Shown here: piece after piece, positions 25,135-32,534 of the stretch
Position numbering within the stretch: the first letter of the stretch is position 1
How the letters are laid out: each line of letters opens with the position of its first letter
The notes under the pieces: generated by a model
What the model was told of the DNA's origin: nothing
The model's input: only the letters and a program-made list of their open reading frames with translations
Database searches by the model: none
Made by a program: the position numbers and the translations under genes
Assembly (NCBI GenBank): GCA_018697095.1
Contig: JABHSG010000004.1
Coordinates: 124,001-188,000, forward strand
Length of the DNA stretch: 64,000 nt
From: an archaeon
GTDB taxonomy: Archaea; Nanobdellota; Nanobdellia; Woesearchaeales; GW2011-AR9
Direction of reading: 5' to 3'

Positions 25135-25156
25135 GCAGACAACTAACAAGTTCTGC
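25135..25156 (+). other. hairpin in the spacer before the GTPase gene
   Basis: GCAGA...TCTGC with three more inner pairs forms an 8-bp bulged hairpin. It starts about 30 nt after a TTTTTAAG box (25099-25106), so it may head an 80-nt GTPase leader. A second TATA-like box near 25166-25175 would exclude it. Nothing else is evident in the 24963-25212 spacer. Confidence 0.25.
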
Positions 25157-25212
25157 TGTGCATATCAAGATTATATTAACAAGTACGCGTTTAAATTTAA
25201 AGGGGACAAAAG

Positions 25213-25851
25213 GTGGCAAGTTTTATTCGAAAAATTCTCAAGGCTTTAGGGCTTGGATCTTTATTTGGTAGAAAAGATAATGTTAAATTAGGCCTTTACG
25301 GTCCACCAAACGGCGGAAAATCAACTTTAGCTAATCGAATAAGTAAAGATTGGCTTGGCGAAGAGATGTCAACAGTATCACACATTGCTCACGAAACTCG
25401 TGAAATTGTGATGAAAGAACAAATCAATATCACTAATGAAAAAGGTCAAGGTTTAACATTTTCCTTGGTAGATACTCCTGGGATCTCAACTAGAATCGAT
25501 TATGAAGATTTTCTTAAGCGTGGAATGAAAAAATCACAAGCAAAAGCACGTGCTAAAGAAGCAACTAAAGGAGTTATTGATTCAATTAAGTGGCTTGATG
25601 ACATGGACGCTGTTGTTGTAGTTCTAGACTCAACAAAAGACCCGTACAGTCAAGTTAACATTACAATCATTGGAAATTTGCAAGCTAGAAAAATCCCAGT
25701 ACTTATTGTTGCAAACAAAGTTGATCTTAAACGCTCAAATATGGACTTAATTAAAGCTGCATTTCCACAATACGAAGTTGTTGGTATTTCTGCAAAATAT
25801 GGTAAGAACATGAAAGATTTTTACGAAATCTTAATTGACTTTGCCGGGTAA
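25213..25851 (+). CDS. Era-like GTPase, 212 aa
   Basis: A TRAFAC-class GTPase: G1 GPPNGGKSTLANRI, a G2 Thr in STVSH, G3 VDTPG, and G4 NKVD, with a G5-like GISAKYG. The short ~25-residue basic N terminus lacks a KH domain, so it is not true Era. This archaeal family is regularly found with DUF2073 and a zinc-ribbon protein, as here. A ribosome-linked role is inferred. It begins with GTG after an AAAGGGGA ribosome site. Confidence 0.88.
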   Translation: MASFIRKILKALGLGSLFGRKDNVKLGLYGPPNGGKSTLANRISKDWLGEEMSTVSHIAHETREIVMKEQINITNEKGQGLTFSLVDTPGISTRIDYEDFLKRGMKKSQAKARAKEATKGVIDSIKWLDDMDAVVVVLDSTKDPYSQVNITIIGNLQARKIPVLIVANKVDLKRSNMDLIKAAFPQYEVVGISAKYGKNMKDFYEILIDFAG

Positions 25852-25903
25852 AGTTTATATACAAAAAAATAACTATTGAAACATACAAAGAGGAATCTAT
25901 ATA

Positions 25904-26308
25904 ATGGTTACATTTCAATTCGTCCCATATCACGACATGCAGCACTTGAGTTCAAGTAAACGAATTCAAAAGCTAATTAGTATTGTTAAAAATGAAAAAA
26001 TCGTGGTAATGGAAGGTAGACTTCGTAAAGAAGAAGAAGCAGGCCTAATTGAAGAGACTATGAATTCTGTATCACGTGCTTTCCCAGGGATTGAAATTGG
26101 TGTGATTTATCCAGAAAGTGGAAAATTACAAGGTTTTGAAAAACTAAAAAATAATGTTGTTAATCTTCTTTTAGGTGACCGTCAGGGCTTCACAGTTGTC
26201 GGCCCAGCTAGTATTGTAAAAAAGATAGTGCGTAACCCAGGAAAATTAGAACTCTTCACAGAAGAAGCTAAGGGAAGTAAAACTACCAAAAGACGTCGTA
26301 AAAAATAA
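25904..26308 (+). CDS. DUF2073 protein, 134 aa
   Basis: It matches the archaeal DUF2073 pattern by context and sequence: MVTFQFVPYHDM, MSSSKRIQKLISIVKNEKIVVMEGRLRKEEEAGLIEETM-like core, a central LLLGDRQGFTVVGPASIVKKIVRNPGKLELF, and a basic tail. The family's role is unknown; genome context ties it to the preceding GTPase. A GAGG lies about 11 nt before the ATG. It has a lysine/arginine end that may contact RNA. Confidence 0.8.
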   Translation: MVTFQFVPYHDMQHLSSSKRIQKLISIVKNEKIVVMEGRLRKEEEAGLIEETMNSVSRAFPGIEIGVIYPESGKLQGFEKLKNNVVNLLLGDRQGFTVVGPASIVKKIVRNPGKLELFTEEAKGSKTTKRRRKK

Positions 26309-26406
26309 TTTTTTATAATTTTTCAAGCAAATTCTCAAAAAAAAAACTTTGTAATTACTCTTCTGCTTACACAAATAATAAATACCCTTAACTCTTTTTC
26401 AGTTAC

Positions 26407-26805
26407 ATGCCTCACCAATGTGTAAGATGCGCTGAAATTTATCCTGATGGCGCAAAACAAATCTTGTCAGGATGTTCTTGTGGCGCAAGGCTCTTTATGT
26501 ACATAAAGAAAAAACATCTTGAGGAAGGTAAAAAACTTCTAAACAATCTTTCAGACGGTGAAAAGAAACAAATTGAAGATGATATTTTTGAAATATCTCA
26601 AGTTAGGCAAAAAGACCACGCAGTTGATAGTGGCGACAAACCTGTTGTACTTGATTTCGAATCTATTCGTGTTATGAAACCAGGCTCTTACGAACTTGAT
26701 CTCATAAAGATGTTCAAAAAGAATCCTTTGATCTTTAAACTAGAAGAAGGAAAGTATATGATTGATATTACTCAAGCTTTTGAGAACTCCGGCAAACACA
26801 AGTGA
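26407..26805 (+). CDS. archaeal zinc-ribbon protein of the OapC/COG3364 type, 132 aa
   Basis: An N-terminal zinc ribbon, HQCVRCAEIY...LSGCSCGARLFMYIKK (Cys5, Cys8, Cys23, Cys25), leads a helical acidic middle and a C-terminal strand domain (YELDLIKMFKKNPLIFKLEEGKYMIDI) typical of this conserved archaeal family. It is the third member of the GTPase cluster. The function is unknown; nucleic-acid binding is likely. Confidence 0.82.
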   Translation: MPHQCVRCAEIYPDGAKQILSGCSCGARLFMYIKKKHLEEGKKLLNNLSDGEKKQIEDDIFEISQVRQKDHAVDSGDKPVVLDFESIRVMKPGSYELDLIKMFKKNPLIFKLEEGKYMIDITQAFENSGKHK

Positions 26806-27336
26806 TTACAAAACAAATAATTTAATCACTGCACTATCTTTTGAACTCCACCAATTCTTACCAGAATATTCAATAAACAAAGTATCCCCACGCTGGAACA
26901 TTACATCATCACCAACATTTATTCTTCTTTGCTTCATCATACGTAATTTAAATACCTTGACTTTTGACCATTTAAGAGATTTCAAATTAAAAAATAATTT
27001 CCCATTGTTAATTTTAAACCCACTAACTAATTTACTTTCTAGCCACCATTTAAAATCATCTTGAAGATCAAAACGTTTTTTAGTATTGCCAATTTTAGCT
27101 TTCACATAAACTTCAAGGTCAGGAGACGTACTTTTATTTCGAGAATATTTTGGAAAAGAACTAATAATCTTATTCCAAAAAGAGATCCAATTAAGCTTAA
27201 ATGGAAGGCTAAAAGTAATTTCCTTTTGTGAATGTAAATTTGGACTGCTTACTTCAATTAGAAAAGAGATAGTTTTATTTTCAAAAAAAGATAAATTTCC
27301 TCTTCTATATACAGCATCTTCTTCAAAACTAACCAT
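26806..27336 (-). CDS. hypothetical basic protein, 176 aa
   Basis: I do not recognise this protein. It is basic and aromatic-rich with alternating strands (KTISFLIEVSS, KEITFSLPFKLNWISFW), no cysteine and no membrane segment. The stop codon is adjacent to that of the convergent zinc-ribbon gene with no spacer. Confidence 0.65.
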   Translation of the reverse strand: MVSFEEDAVYRRGNLSFFENKTISFLIEVSSPNLHSQKEITFSLPFKLNWISFWNKIISSFPKYSRNKSTSPDLEVYVKAKIGNTKKRFDLQDDFKWWLESKLVSGFKINNGKLFFNLKSLKWSKVKVFKLRMMKQRRINVGDDVMFQRGDTLFIEYSGKNWWSSKDSAVIKLFVL

Positions 27337-27397
27337 CTTAAGATATAAGAAAACAAAATCAATTTATAATGATTTGCAAAATTTACAGTTTTTGAGA

Positions 27398-27910
27398 CTA
27401 TAACTTTTTCTTAGTTGCCTTATCAGAAATGATTGCTGAATTACCACTAGGATCGCTCACAATCAACTTTAATTTGTCACGGCCTAAGATTACGTTATTA
27501 ATTTTTTTAATCATCTTACGTGCCTTTTTCTTAGCGTCACTGTCATCTTCACTTTCAGCTGCACTTTCAATGATTTTTTTAATCCTCTCAAGTACACCTT
27601 CAACGTTTGTAATGAATCCATTAGAGGCAGGACCAGACTCCATAGTAATGATTCTAGGGATTTTGAGAGTAGCTTCACTGCTTTTTACAACTTTAATACT
27701 CATATCATCTTCAGAATTGATTTCAAGAGTATATTGCATAGGTTGTTTTTTCTCAGATACTTCCAAATCATTTTTACGATAGCCACAACCGTTACAAAAG
27801 ATACCAAACACAAATGTTTTACCAAAGTGAGGAACATCTATCTCTTCCTCGTGAAGTGTAGCTTTTTTCTCGCCACACATCATACACATTTGACCTGGTA
27901 ATTCTGCCAT
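27398..27910 (-). CDS. ZPR1-type zinc-finger protein, 170 aa
   Basis: Archaeal ZPR1 domain protein. The zinc finger is C-x2-C...C-x2-C (Cys9, Cys12, Cys39, Cys42 in GQMCMMCGEKK and FCNGCGYRKND), followed by the beta-stranded A/B domain with RIITMESGPASNGFITNVEGVLERI and a C-terminal DPSGNSAI. Eukaryotic ZPR1 is an eEF1A-folding factor; the archaeal role is less clear. The ATG at 27910 is set by a TTTAAAAA box 26 nt upstream. Confidence 0.9.
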   Translation of the reverse strand: MAELPGQMCMMCGEKKATLHEEEIDVPHFGKTFVFGIFCNGCGYRKNDLEVSEKKQPMQYTLEINSEDDMSIKVVKSSEATLKIPRIITMESGPASNGFITNVEGVLERIKKIIESAAESEDDSDAKKKARKMIKKINNVILGRDKLKLIVSDPSGNSAIISDKATKKKL

Positions 27911-27943
27911 AACAACCCTAAGACCAATTTCCTTTAAAAAGAT

Positions 27944-27961
27944 TGCGAACGTAGTGAGCAA
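27944..27961 (-). promoter_or_regulatory. 18-nt upstream element at the ZPR1 promoter
   Basis: On the plus strand it reads TGCGAACGTAGTGAGCAA. It sits 2-3 nt upstream of the ZPR1 TATA box and matches the thioredoxin element at 35194-35211 at 15 of 18 positions, the three differences being transitions. Position and conservation suggest a regulator-binding site at the TFB recognition region. Confidence 0.5.
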
Positions 27962-27965
27962 TTCT

Positions 27966-27983
27966 CAATAAGTTCACTTATTG
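27966..27983. promoter_or_regulatory. 18-nt palindrome between ZPR1 and tRNA-Gly
   Basis: CAATAAGT-TC-ACTTATTG has two perfect 8-nt arms. It lies 4 nt upstream of the shared element, in the spacer between the divergent ZPR1 and tRNA genes. Confidence 0.4.
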
Positions 27984-28012
27984 TAGGATTGCGAAGCAAA
28001 GCAAGCAATCAT

Positions 28013-28030
28013 CAAAAACAGTTGTTTTTG
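28013..28030. repeat. second 18-nt palindrome in the ZPR1/tRNA spacer
   Basis: CAAAAACA-GT-TGTTTTTG has the same 8+2+8 layout as the one at 27966 but a different sequence. It might be a binding site or a bidirectional stop signal. Confidence 0.3.
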
Positions 28031-28115
28031 TAAGATATCTCTTGGAAATAAAATAATATGAAAATCAGCAACATTTATAAATAAAATCTAGTAAATCATT
28101 TTAATTAAACTAAAT

Positions 28116-28229
28116 GCGCCGGTAGTTTAGTGGTAGAATCCCGGCCTTCCATGTGAAGGCTAGGCATCTGTTATGCACTAGCTTTTCTGAAGCTAGCCGG
28201 TGACCTGGGTTCAAATCCCAGCCGGCGCA
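28116..28229 (+). tRNA. tRNA-Gly (anticodon TCC) with a 43-nt intron
   Basis: The acceptor stem GCGCCGG (28116-28122) pairs with CCGGCGC (28222-28228), discriminator A at 28229. The anticodon stem CCGGC/GCCGG encloses loop CTTCCAA, anticodon TCC. The intron 28152-28194 follows position 37. Its ends form a bulge-helix-bulge with three-base bulges CAT and CTA around CTTC/GAAG, cut as CA^T and CT^A, the site of the archaeal splicing endonuclease. The T arm CTGGG TTCAAAT CCCAG is canonical. CCA is not encoded. A TTTATAAATA box lies about 38 nt upstream. Confidence 0.96.
28152..28194 (+). other. tRNA-Gly intron
   Basis: The 43-nt intron folds into a long hairpin: GAAGGCTAG (28155-28163) pairs, with G-U pairs, with CTAGCTTTT (28178-28186), capped by GCAT/ATGC (28164-28167 with 28173-28176). 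There is no coding capacity. Confidence 0.85.
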
Positions 28230-28278
28230 CTCTTTTTTCTAAATAAACTTTAAATAAAACCCATTAAAATTTGCCAAT

Positions 28279-29555
28279 ATGACTTATCACATTGTAATTG
28301 CAGGTGCTGGTCCTTCTGCTTTAGCTTTTGCTTTAGGATTAAAAGAAGCAAGAGGCCAATACCAAGATGATATTGAAGTAACAATTCTTGAAAGAAATCA
28401 TAGAGATTCTTTGCCTAGAAGATCACTATATACAATGCAAGATTTTCTTGATGAGTTAGGAGTAGATAACGCGCAAGCAGTTGCTATGACTGACAATCAC
28501 CTTCCTGGTTTAGATGCATACGTTGAAGGAGAATATAATCCTGGCTTTAAATTAAAAATAGAAGACCCAAGGTACATGCCAATTTTACTAAACCAAGATG
28601 CATTTTTGGATTACTTAATTGATCAAGTTCCAGGCATGTAAGAATAAATTTTGAAGATGAAGTGACATCTGCTAGAAGACTTGATAGTGCAGGTAGACAC
28701 CAAGTAACAACTAACCATGGACAGTACACAGCAGACTTATTAATTGACAACACAGGTTCAGGTAATTTTTTAGGAAGACTCCTTGGTTATGTAACAGATA
28801 ATCCTTTAGTAGCACCACTTCAAGGTGGAGTTGTGTCAGGAGATTTTGACCCAAAAGCATGTTCAATGTTTTTTGGTGAAACTGTTGGTTGGCAAAGTTG
28901 GATGTCACCAATAGATGCAAACTCTGCGGATTTAGTTTATGCCTCGCCAATGACTTTATCAGATTTGCAAAAAGCAAAGTCTGAAATTGGTCAAAGAGTA
29001 GAAGCTTTAAGACAGTTTGCACAAAGCTGTCTTGGAACTAGTATGCAATTCACTGGCAGCACTTTTAACGACTTCTCAAGAATTCAGCCAGTAAGAACAG
29101 CACGCCAAGGTTTCACAACTATTGGAAATGGTTCAGGAATTGTTAACCCTTACCAAATAGATTCACTAAGACCAAATATGAGAGTTGCAACAATGCTTGC
29201 AAAACAAATAGTTCAAAATGGTATTGGAAAAGAAACTCTTCAAAGTGTAGAAAAATACGGTTTCTCTGATTTCATGTTTGATCGATGTAAGATGCTTGCT
29301 CTCACTAGATTTAGAATGGAACAAAGAACAAACGTTTCACAAAGAAGGTCATTTAAATTTTTTAATGGTTTATTAAGAGAATTAAATTTTGAAAATTCAG
29401 CTGAAATTGTCCTTGGTAGTCAAAGACCAACTGCAATAGAGTATGTAAGAATACTTGCAAGTGTGATTCCTAGGTTAAAAAGAGATAGGATTGAAACATT
29501 AGCAGATGTTTTAATGAAAGCTTGGTATATGACAAAAGAACCACGCTTCGCATAA
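28279..29555 (+). pseudogene. geranylgeranyl-reductase-like FAD protein gene with a frameshift
   Basis: The first frame begins with a Rossmann FAD motif, HIVIAGAGPSALAFALGL, and runs 120 codons to a TAA at 28639-28641. The sequence continues in another frame from about 28638 (VRINFEDEVTSARRLD), through DLLIDNTGSGNFLGRLLGY (the second dinucleotide motif, G-x-G), SRIQPVRTARQGFTTIGNGSGIVNPYQ and a C-terminal helical domain to 29555. Read together this is a ~425-residue flavoprotein of the digeranylgeranylglycerophospholipid reductase / FixC class. One inserted base near 28637 would repair it. Real lesion, recoding or assembly error cannot be told apart. Confidence 0.75.
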
Positions 29556-29613
29556 ATAACTCCGTCCAAAAGACAACAAAATCTTATATATCAAATACTC
29601 CTCAAAAAAGATC

Positions 29614-29725
29614 TTGTCCTTTCGCAGGGCCAAGGAAAAGGTTTGAGCTAGAAAATCCAGCTGGTTTTAGACTTCGGTCTGCGTAAAACCTGTCCTCCTA
29701 GATGCGAAAGGCAATACTTTCTTTT
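29614..29725 (+). ncRNA. candidate structured RNA with C(UUCG)G hairpin
   Basis: A 9-bp closing stem, CCTTTCGCA (29618-29626) with TGCGAAAGG (29703-29711), encloses an AGCT/AGCT hairpin (29646-29649 with 29659-29662). It also encloses a hairpin GGTTTT-AGAC (29663-29672), loop TTCG, GTCT (29677-29680), four-base bulge GCGT, AAAACC (29685-29690). A TTATATA box at 29584-29590 puts the start near 29614, and a TTTCTTTT tract follows. The next gene has its own TATA box, so this is an independent RNA, not a leader. No known family recognised. Confidence 0.6.
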
Positions 29726-29816
29726 CAAATATTTTAAGCTAAATAATTGCAATTGATTAATGACAATCTCTATTTCTAAAAAAAGCTTTATTAAAGCGAA
29801 GCTCATTCTTCAGTAA

Positions 29817-30509
29817 ATGTCAACTCCTAACAAATCAAAAACTACTAAAAATAAAACAAATAACAAGAGTATAGTTATCTTTAGTGCTCATTCTGATGAT
29901 TTTGTAATAGGTGTTGGTGGTACAATTGCTTTTTACAAAGAAAAAGGCTACAAAGTTTACTGTTATGTTTTTTCATATGGCGAAAATTCTCATCCTTGGG
30001 TAGAAGGAAAAAAAGTACAAAATTTTAGAAGTCATGAAGCTTTTGAAGCTGCTAAGGTCCTTGGTTGTGATTGCAAATTTTTTGATTTAAAAGAATTAAA
30101 CTTCACTCAAGATGCAAAAAAAACTAAATTAAAATCAAAACTCAAAAAAATAATAGAAAAAATAAATCCAGAGAAAATATTTACGCATTCCAGTGAAGAC
30201 CCACACCCTGATCATCAAGCAGTTAATGATATCACGCTTGAACTTTATGACTCTTTAAAATCCAAACCTCAAATTCTTTCTTATTCAGTTTGGAACCCAG
30301 TAGAATTCAAAACTCGTCATCCTGCTTTAATTATTTCAATCAAAACTACTTTCAAATTGAAGATGGTAGCACTCCATAAATTCCCAAGCCAAAGATTCAA
30401 TGCAATATATCCATTAATGTTTTTCATTTGGTTCAGAGCAATCAGAGATGGATGGATTATCAAATCCAGATTCGCCGAGAAATTTTATCTAATTCGCAAA
30501 GGTGACTAA
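29817..30509 (+). CDS. PIG-L family N-deacetylase, 230 aa
   Basis: A zinc-dependent LmbE/PIG-L deacetylase acting on N-acetylated sugars. Zinc and catalytic motifs are AHSDDFVIG (His25, Asp27, Asp28) and the late SSEDPHPDHQAV (His130, His133). The central G-G-T-I segment is also typical. The start at 29817 is supported by TTTATTAAA 26 nt upstream. It is coupled to the GT4 gene that follows, so the pair probably makes a deacetylated amino-sugar glycoconjugate at the inner membrane face. Confidence 0.9.
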   Translation: MSTPNKSKTTKNKTNNKSIVIFSAHSDDFVIGVGGTIAFYKEKGYKVYCYVFSYGENSHPWVEGKKVQNFRSHEAFEAAKVLGCDCKFFDLKELNFTQDAKKTKLKSKLKKIIEKINPEKIFTHSSEDPHPDHQAVNDITLELYDSLKSKPQILSYSVWNPVEFKTRHPALIISIKTTFKLKMVALHKFPSQRFNAIYPLMFFIWFRAIRDGWIIKSRFAEKFYLIRKGD

Positions 30510-30510
30510 A

Positions 30511-31674
30511 ATGGATAATACAATACTTCAAGACATTTCCATTTTTGCAAAAGAAAAACCAAAACTGCTAATTGTTGCAGATAGATATCTTCCAAAAGTA
30601 GATGGTGTTCTTGGAACAGTAAATGAATTTATTAAAAAATCAAAAGATGATTTTGATATTAGTTTATTAGTTCCAAAATTTTCAACAGCTAAACTACAAG
30701 GCATTAAACCAATTACTCTAAAACTTACAAAAAAACTAAAAATTTTCGAATATCCACTCACAAAACTTTGTTTTAGCAATCTTAGAAAAACCAAAAAAGC
30801 AGTTAAAAATTCAGATATAATCTTTTTGCAAGAGTACGGTCCAAATTGCATTATGGCTTATTGGTACGCAAGACGTTACAAGAAAAAAATAGCTTTGTAC
30901 ATCCATAATACACCATGGGAGTTTAGTGCAGCTTATTTTAATCTTAGTCAAAGAATATTTACTTTAGTTACTAAAGCCTCAGAATTTGCAATGAACCGTA
31001 TGGATTTAATTATAATCCCATACAAAGAGTACTTCAAAGAGTTAAGTGAGCATCATATTAAAACAAAAATAGAACTAACTAAGTTAGGAATCAATATAAC
31101 TAAATTTTCTCCAACGCAAAACAAACAACAAGAAAGACAAAATCTCAATTTACCAATTCATAAAACAATTTTAACTTATGTGGGAAGATTTTCTAAAGAA
31201 AAAAATCTACAGTTAATAGCAAATGCTATGAAACATCTTGACTCAAAAAGTTTTCATTTGCTTTTAGTTGGTGATGGTGATAAAGAGATTAAAGAACTCT
31301 TCAAAACTTATGAAAATGTAACTATGACTGGTTTTGTAAATAACGTACAAGATTATCTAAAAGCTAGTGATATTTTCATAATGCCATCACGAACTGAAAC
31401 AACTTCTTTAGCAACTCTTGAGGCGATGGCTTGTGCAGTACCAGTTCTTGCTACAAAAGTTGGGTTTATACAAAGCTATTTGAAAAGAGGCTACAATGGA
31501 GAATTTATTCCTAAAGAAGAACCAAAAATACTTGTAAAAAAGATTATGAAACTGGTTCAAAACCCTTCTTATTATCGTAAACTATCTTTGAACGCTAGAA
31601 ACATGGTAGCTTACCAATTTTCTTGGGGACGTTCAATTAGTAAAATGAAAAAACTTCTAAAATCACTTATCTAA
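30511..31674 (+). CDS. GT4-family glycosyltransferase, 387 aa
   Basis: A retaining GT-B glycosyltransferase of the group 1 family. The N-terminal domain has LLIVADRYLPKVDGVLGTVNEF (glycine-bearing acceptor loop). The C-terminal domain has YVGRFSKEKNLQLI, LLLVGDGD, MTGFVNNVQDYLKASDIFIMPS and the E-x7-E motif in RTETTSLATLEAMACAVPVLA. It starts 1 nt after the deacetylase stop with GGTGA 5 nt upstream. The pair resembles glycolipid or glycan pathways that use N-acetylglucosamine; the substrate is inferred. Confidence 0.92.
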   Translation: MDNTILQDISIFAKEKPKLLIVADRYLPKVDGVLGTVNEFIKKSKDDFDISLLVPKFSTAKLQGIKPITLKLTKKLKIFEYPLTKLCFSNLRKTKKAVKNSDIIFLQEYGPNCIMAYWYARRYKKKIALYIHNTPWEFSAAYFNLSQRIFTLVTKASEFAMNRMDLIIIPYKEYFKELSEHHIKTKIELTKLGINITKFSPTQNKQQERQNLNLPIHKTILTYVGRFSKEKNLQLIANAMKHLDSKSFHLLLVGDGDKEIKELFKTYENVTMTGFVNNVQDYLKASDIFIMPSRTETTSLATLEAMACAVPVLATKVGFIQSYLKRGYNGEFIPKEEPKILVKKIMKLVQNPSYYRKLSLNARNMVAYQFSWGRSISKMKKLLKSLI

Positions 31675-31777
31675 AAGATAAATTCTACAAAAAACAATAG
31701 CATGTATATACCCTATAAACCAAACACATATAATAAAACCAATATGAGCAAGACCAGGTAGTTTTTGAGGTGTAACA

Positions 31778-31972
31778 ATGAGTACTTACGATTATGAAGA
31801 TAAAAATTCAGACGAAGCTTTCATGGAAGGCTTTGAAGATGAGATGGAAGTAGATGAATGCGCAGAGTGCGGATCTGCTTTAAGAGAAGAAACTTTTCAA
31901 AAGACAATCGATGGTGATAGTCTTAGCTTTTGTACAACAGATTGCGCAAAAGATTACAAAGATACCATTTAA
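31778..31972 (+). CDS. small TRASH/MYM-like zinc-finger protein, 64 aa
   Basis: An acidic N-terminal third is followed by a treble-clef-like metal site, DECAECGSAL...LSFCTTDCAKDY, C-x2-C and C-x3-C, with an F-C-x3-C-x3-(F/Y) end typical of TRASH/MYM-type fingers, which bind zinc or sense metals. A GAGGTG ribosome site lies 6 nt before the ATG. Single gene. Function unknown. Confidence 0.65.
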   Translation: MSTYDYEDKNSDEAFMEGFEDEMEVDECAECGSALREETFQKTIDGDSLSFCTTDCAKDYKDTI

Positions 31973-32060
31973 TTTTTTTAATTCTTATTACTCTCTCTAG
32001 ATATTAATTTTACTACAAAAAAGGGATTAAATTTAAAAATAATCTTCAAAAATAAAGGGT

Positions 32061-32534
32061 ATGAACCTAGAAAATTTTTTGAATGATAAAGGCCTAATTA
32101 GAATTTCTTCTCTAAACCAAGTTATTTTCAGGAAATCAAAGTTCCTAGTTGACACAATGTATGCTGAAGATGATAAACTTGCAATTTATCCAATATTAAA
32201 AAAAAGGCATCTTGTACATGATTTACTCAACCTTTATGGTACCCATTGGAGATACACAACTGCAATTCCAGAATGGGAAGCTAACCTTGAAAGAAGAGAA
32301 GGAGATAGCCATGTTGTATTTAAAAATTTAAGAGAAGGAAAAAAAGATCAAAGACATGGGTTATTCGCTTTTACACAACAATATGTAAGAAGGTTTGGAA
32401 GTCTATGGGTTTTTGATTGTGATAGAGATAACGATGGATTAGAATTTCGTAACAACGCATTGGTTCCAATGTTTCAAGGTGACAATAGGGAATACAAACA
32501 AATGAAAAATAGAATAAAAAGTCAGCTCACTTAA
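32061..32534 (+). CDS. hypothetical protein, 157 aa
   Basis: I do not recognise this protein. It is soluble, basic, rich in Arg, Asp and aromatic residues, with no cysteine cluster (one Cys). The segment LWVFDCDRDNDGLEFRN has an acidic loop reminiscent of metal-binding turns, but this is not enough to assign it. It overlaps the tail of the convergent channel gene by 8 nt. A TATA-like TTTAAAAAT lies about 27 nt before the ATG. Confidence 0.65.
   Translation: MNLENFLNDKGLIRISSLNQVIFRKSKFLVDTMYAEDDKLAIYPILKKRHLVHDLLNLYGTHWRYTTAIPEWEANLERREGDSHVVFKNLREGKKDQRHGLFAFTQQYVRRFGSLWVFDCDRDNDGLEFRNNALVPMFQGDNREYKQMKNRIKSQLT

Noticed and set aside
29614-29816. Riboswitch leader of the PIG-L deacetylase gene
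   Set aside because: The gene has its own TATA box 26 nt before the ATG, so its message would not contain the structured element.
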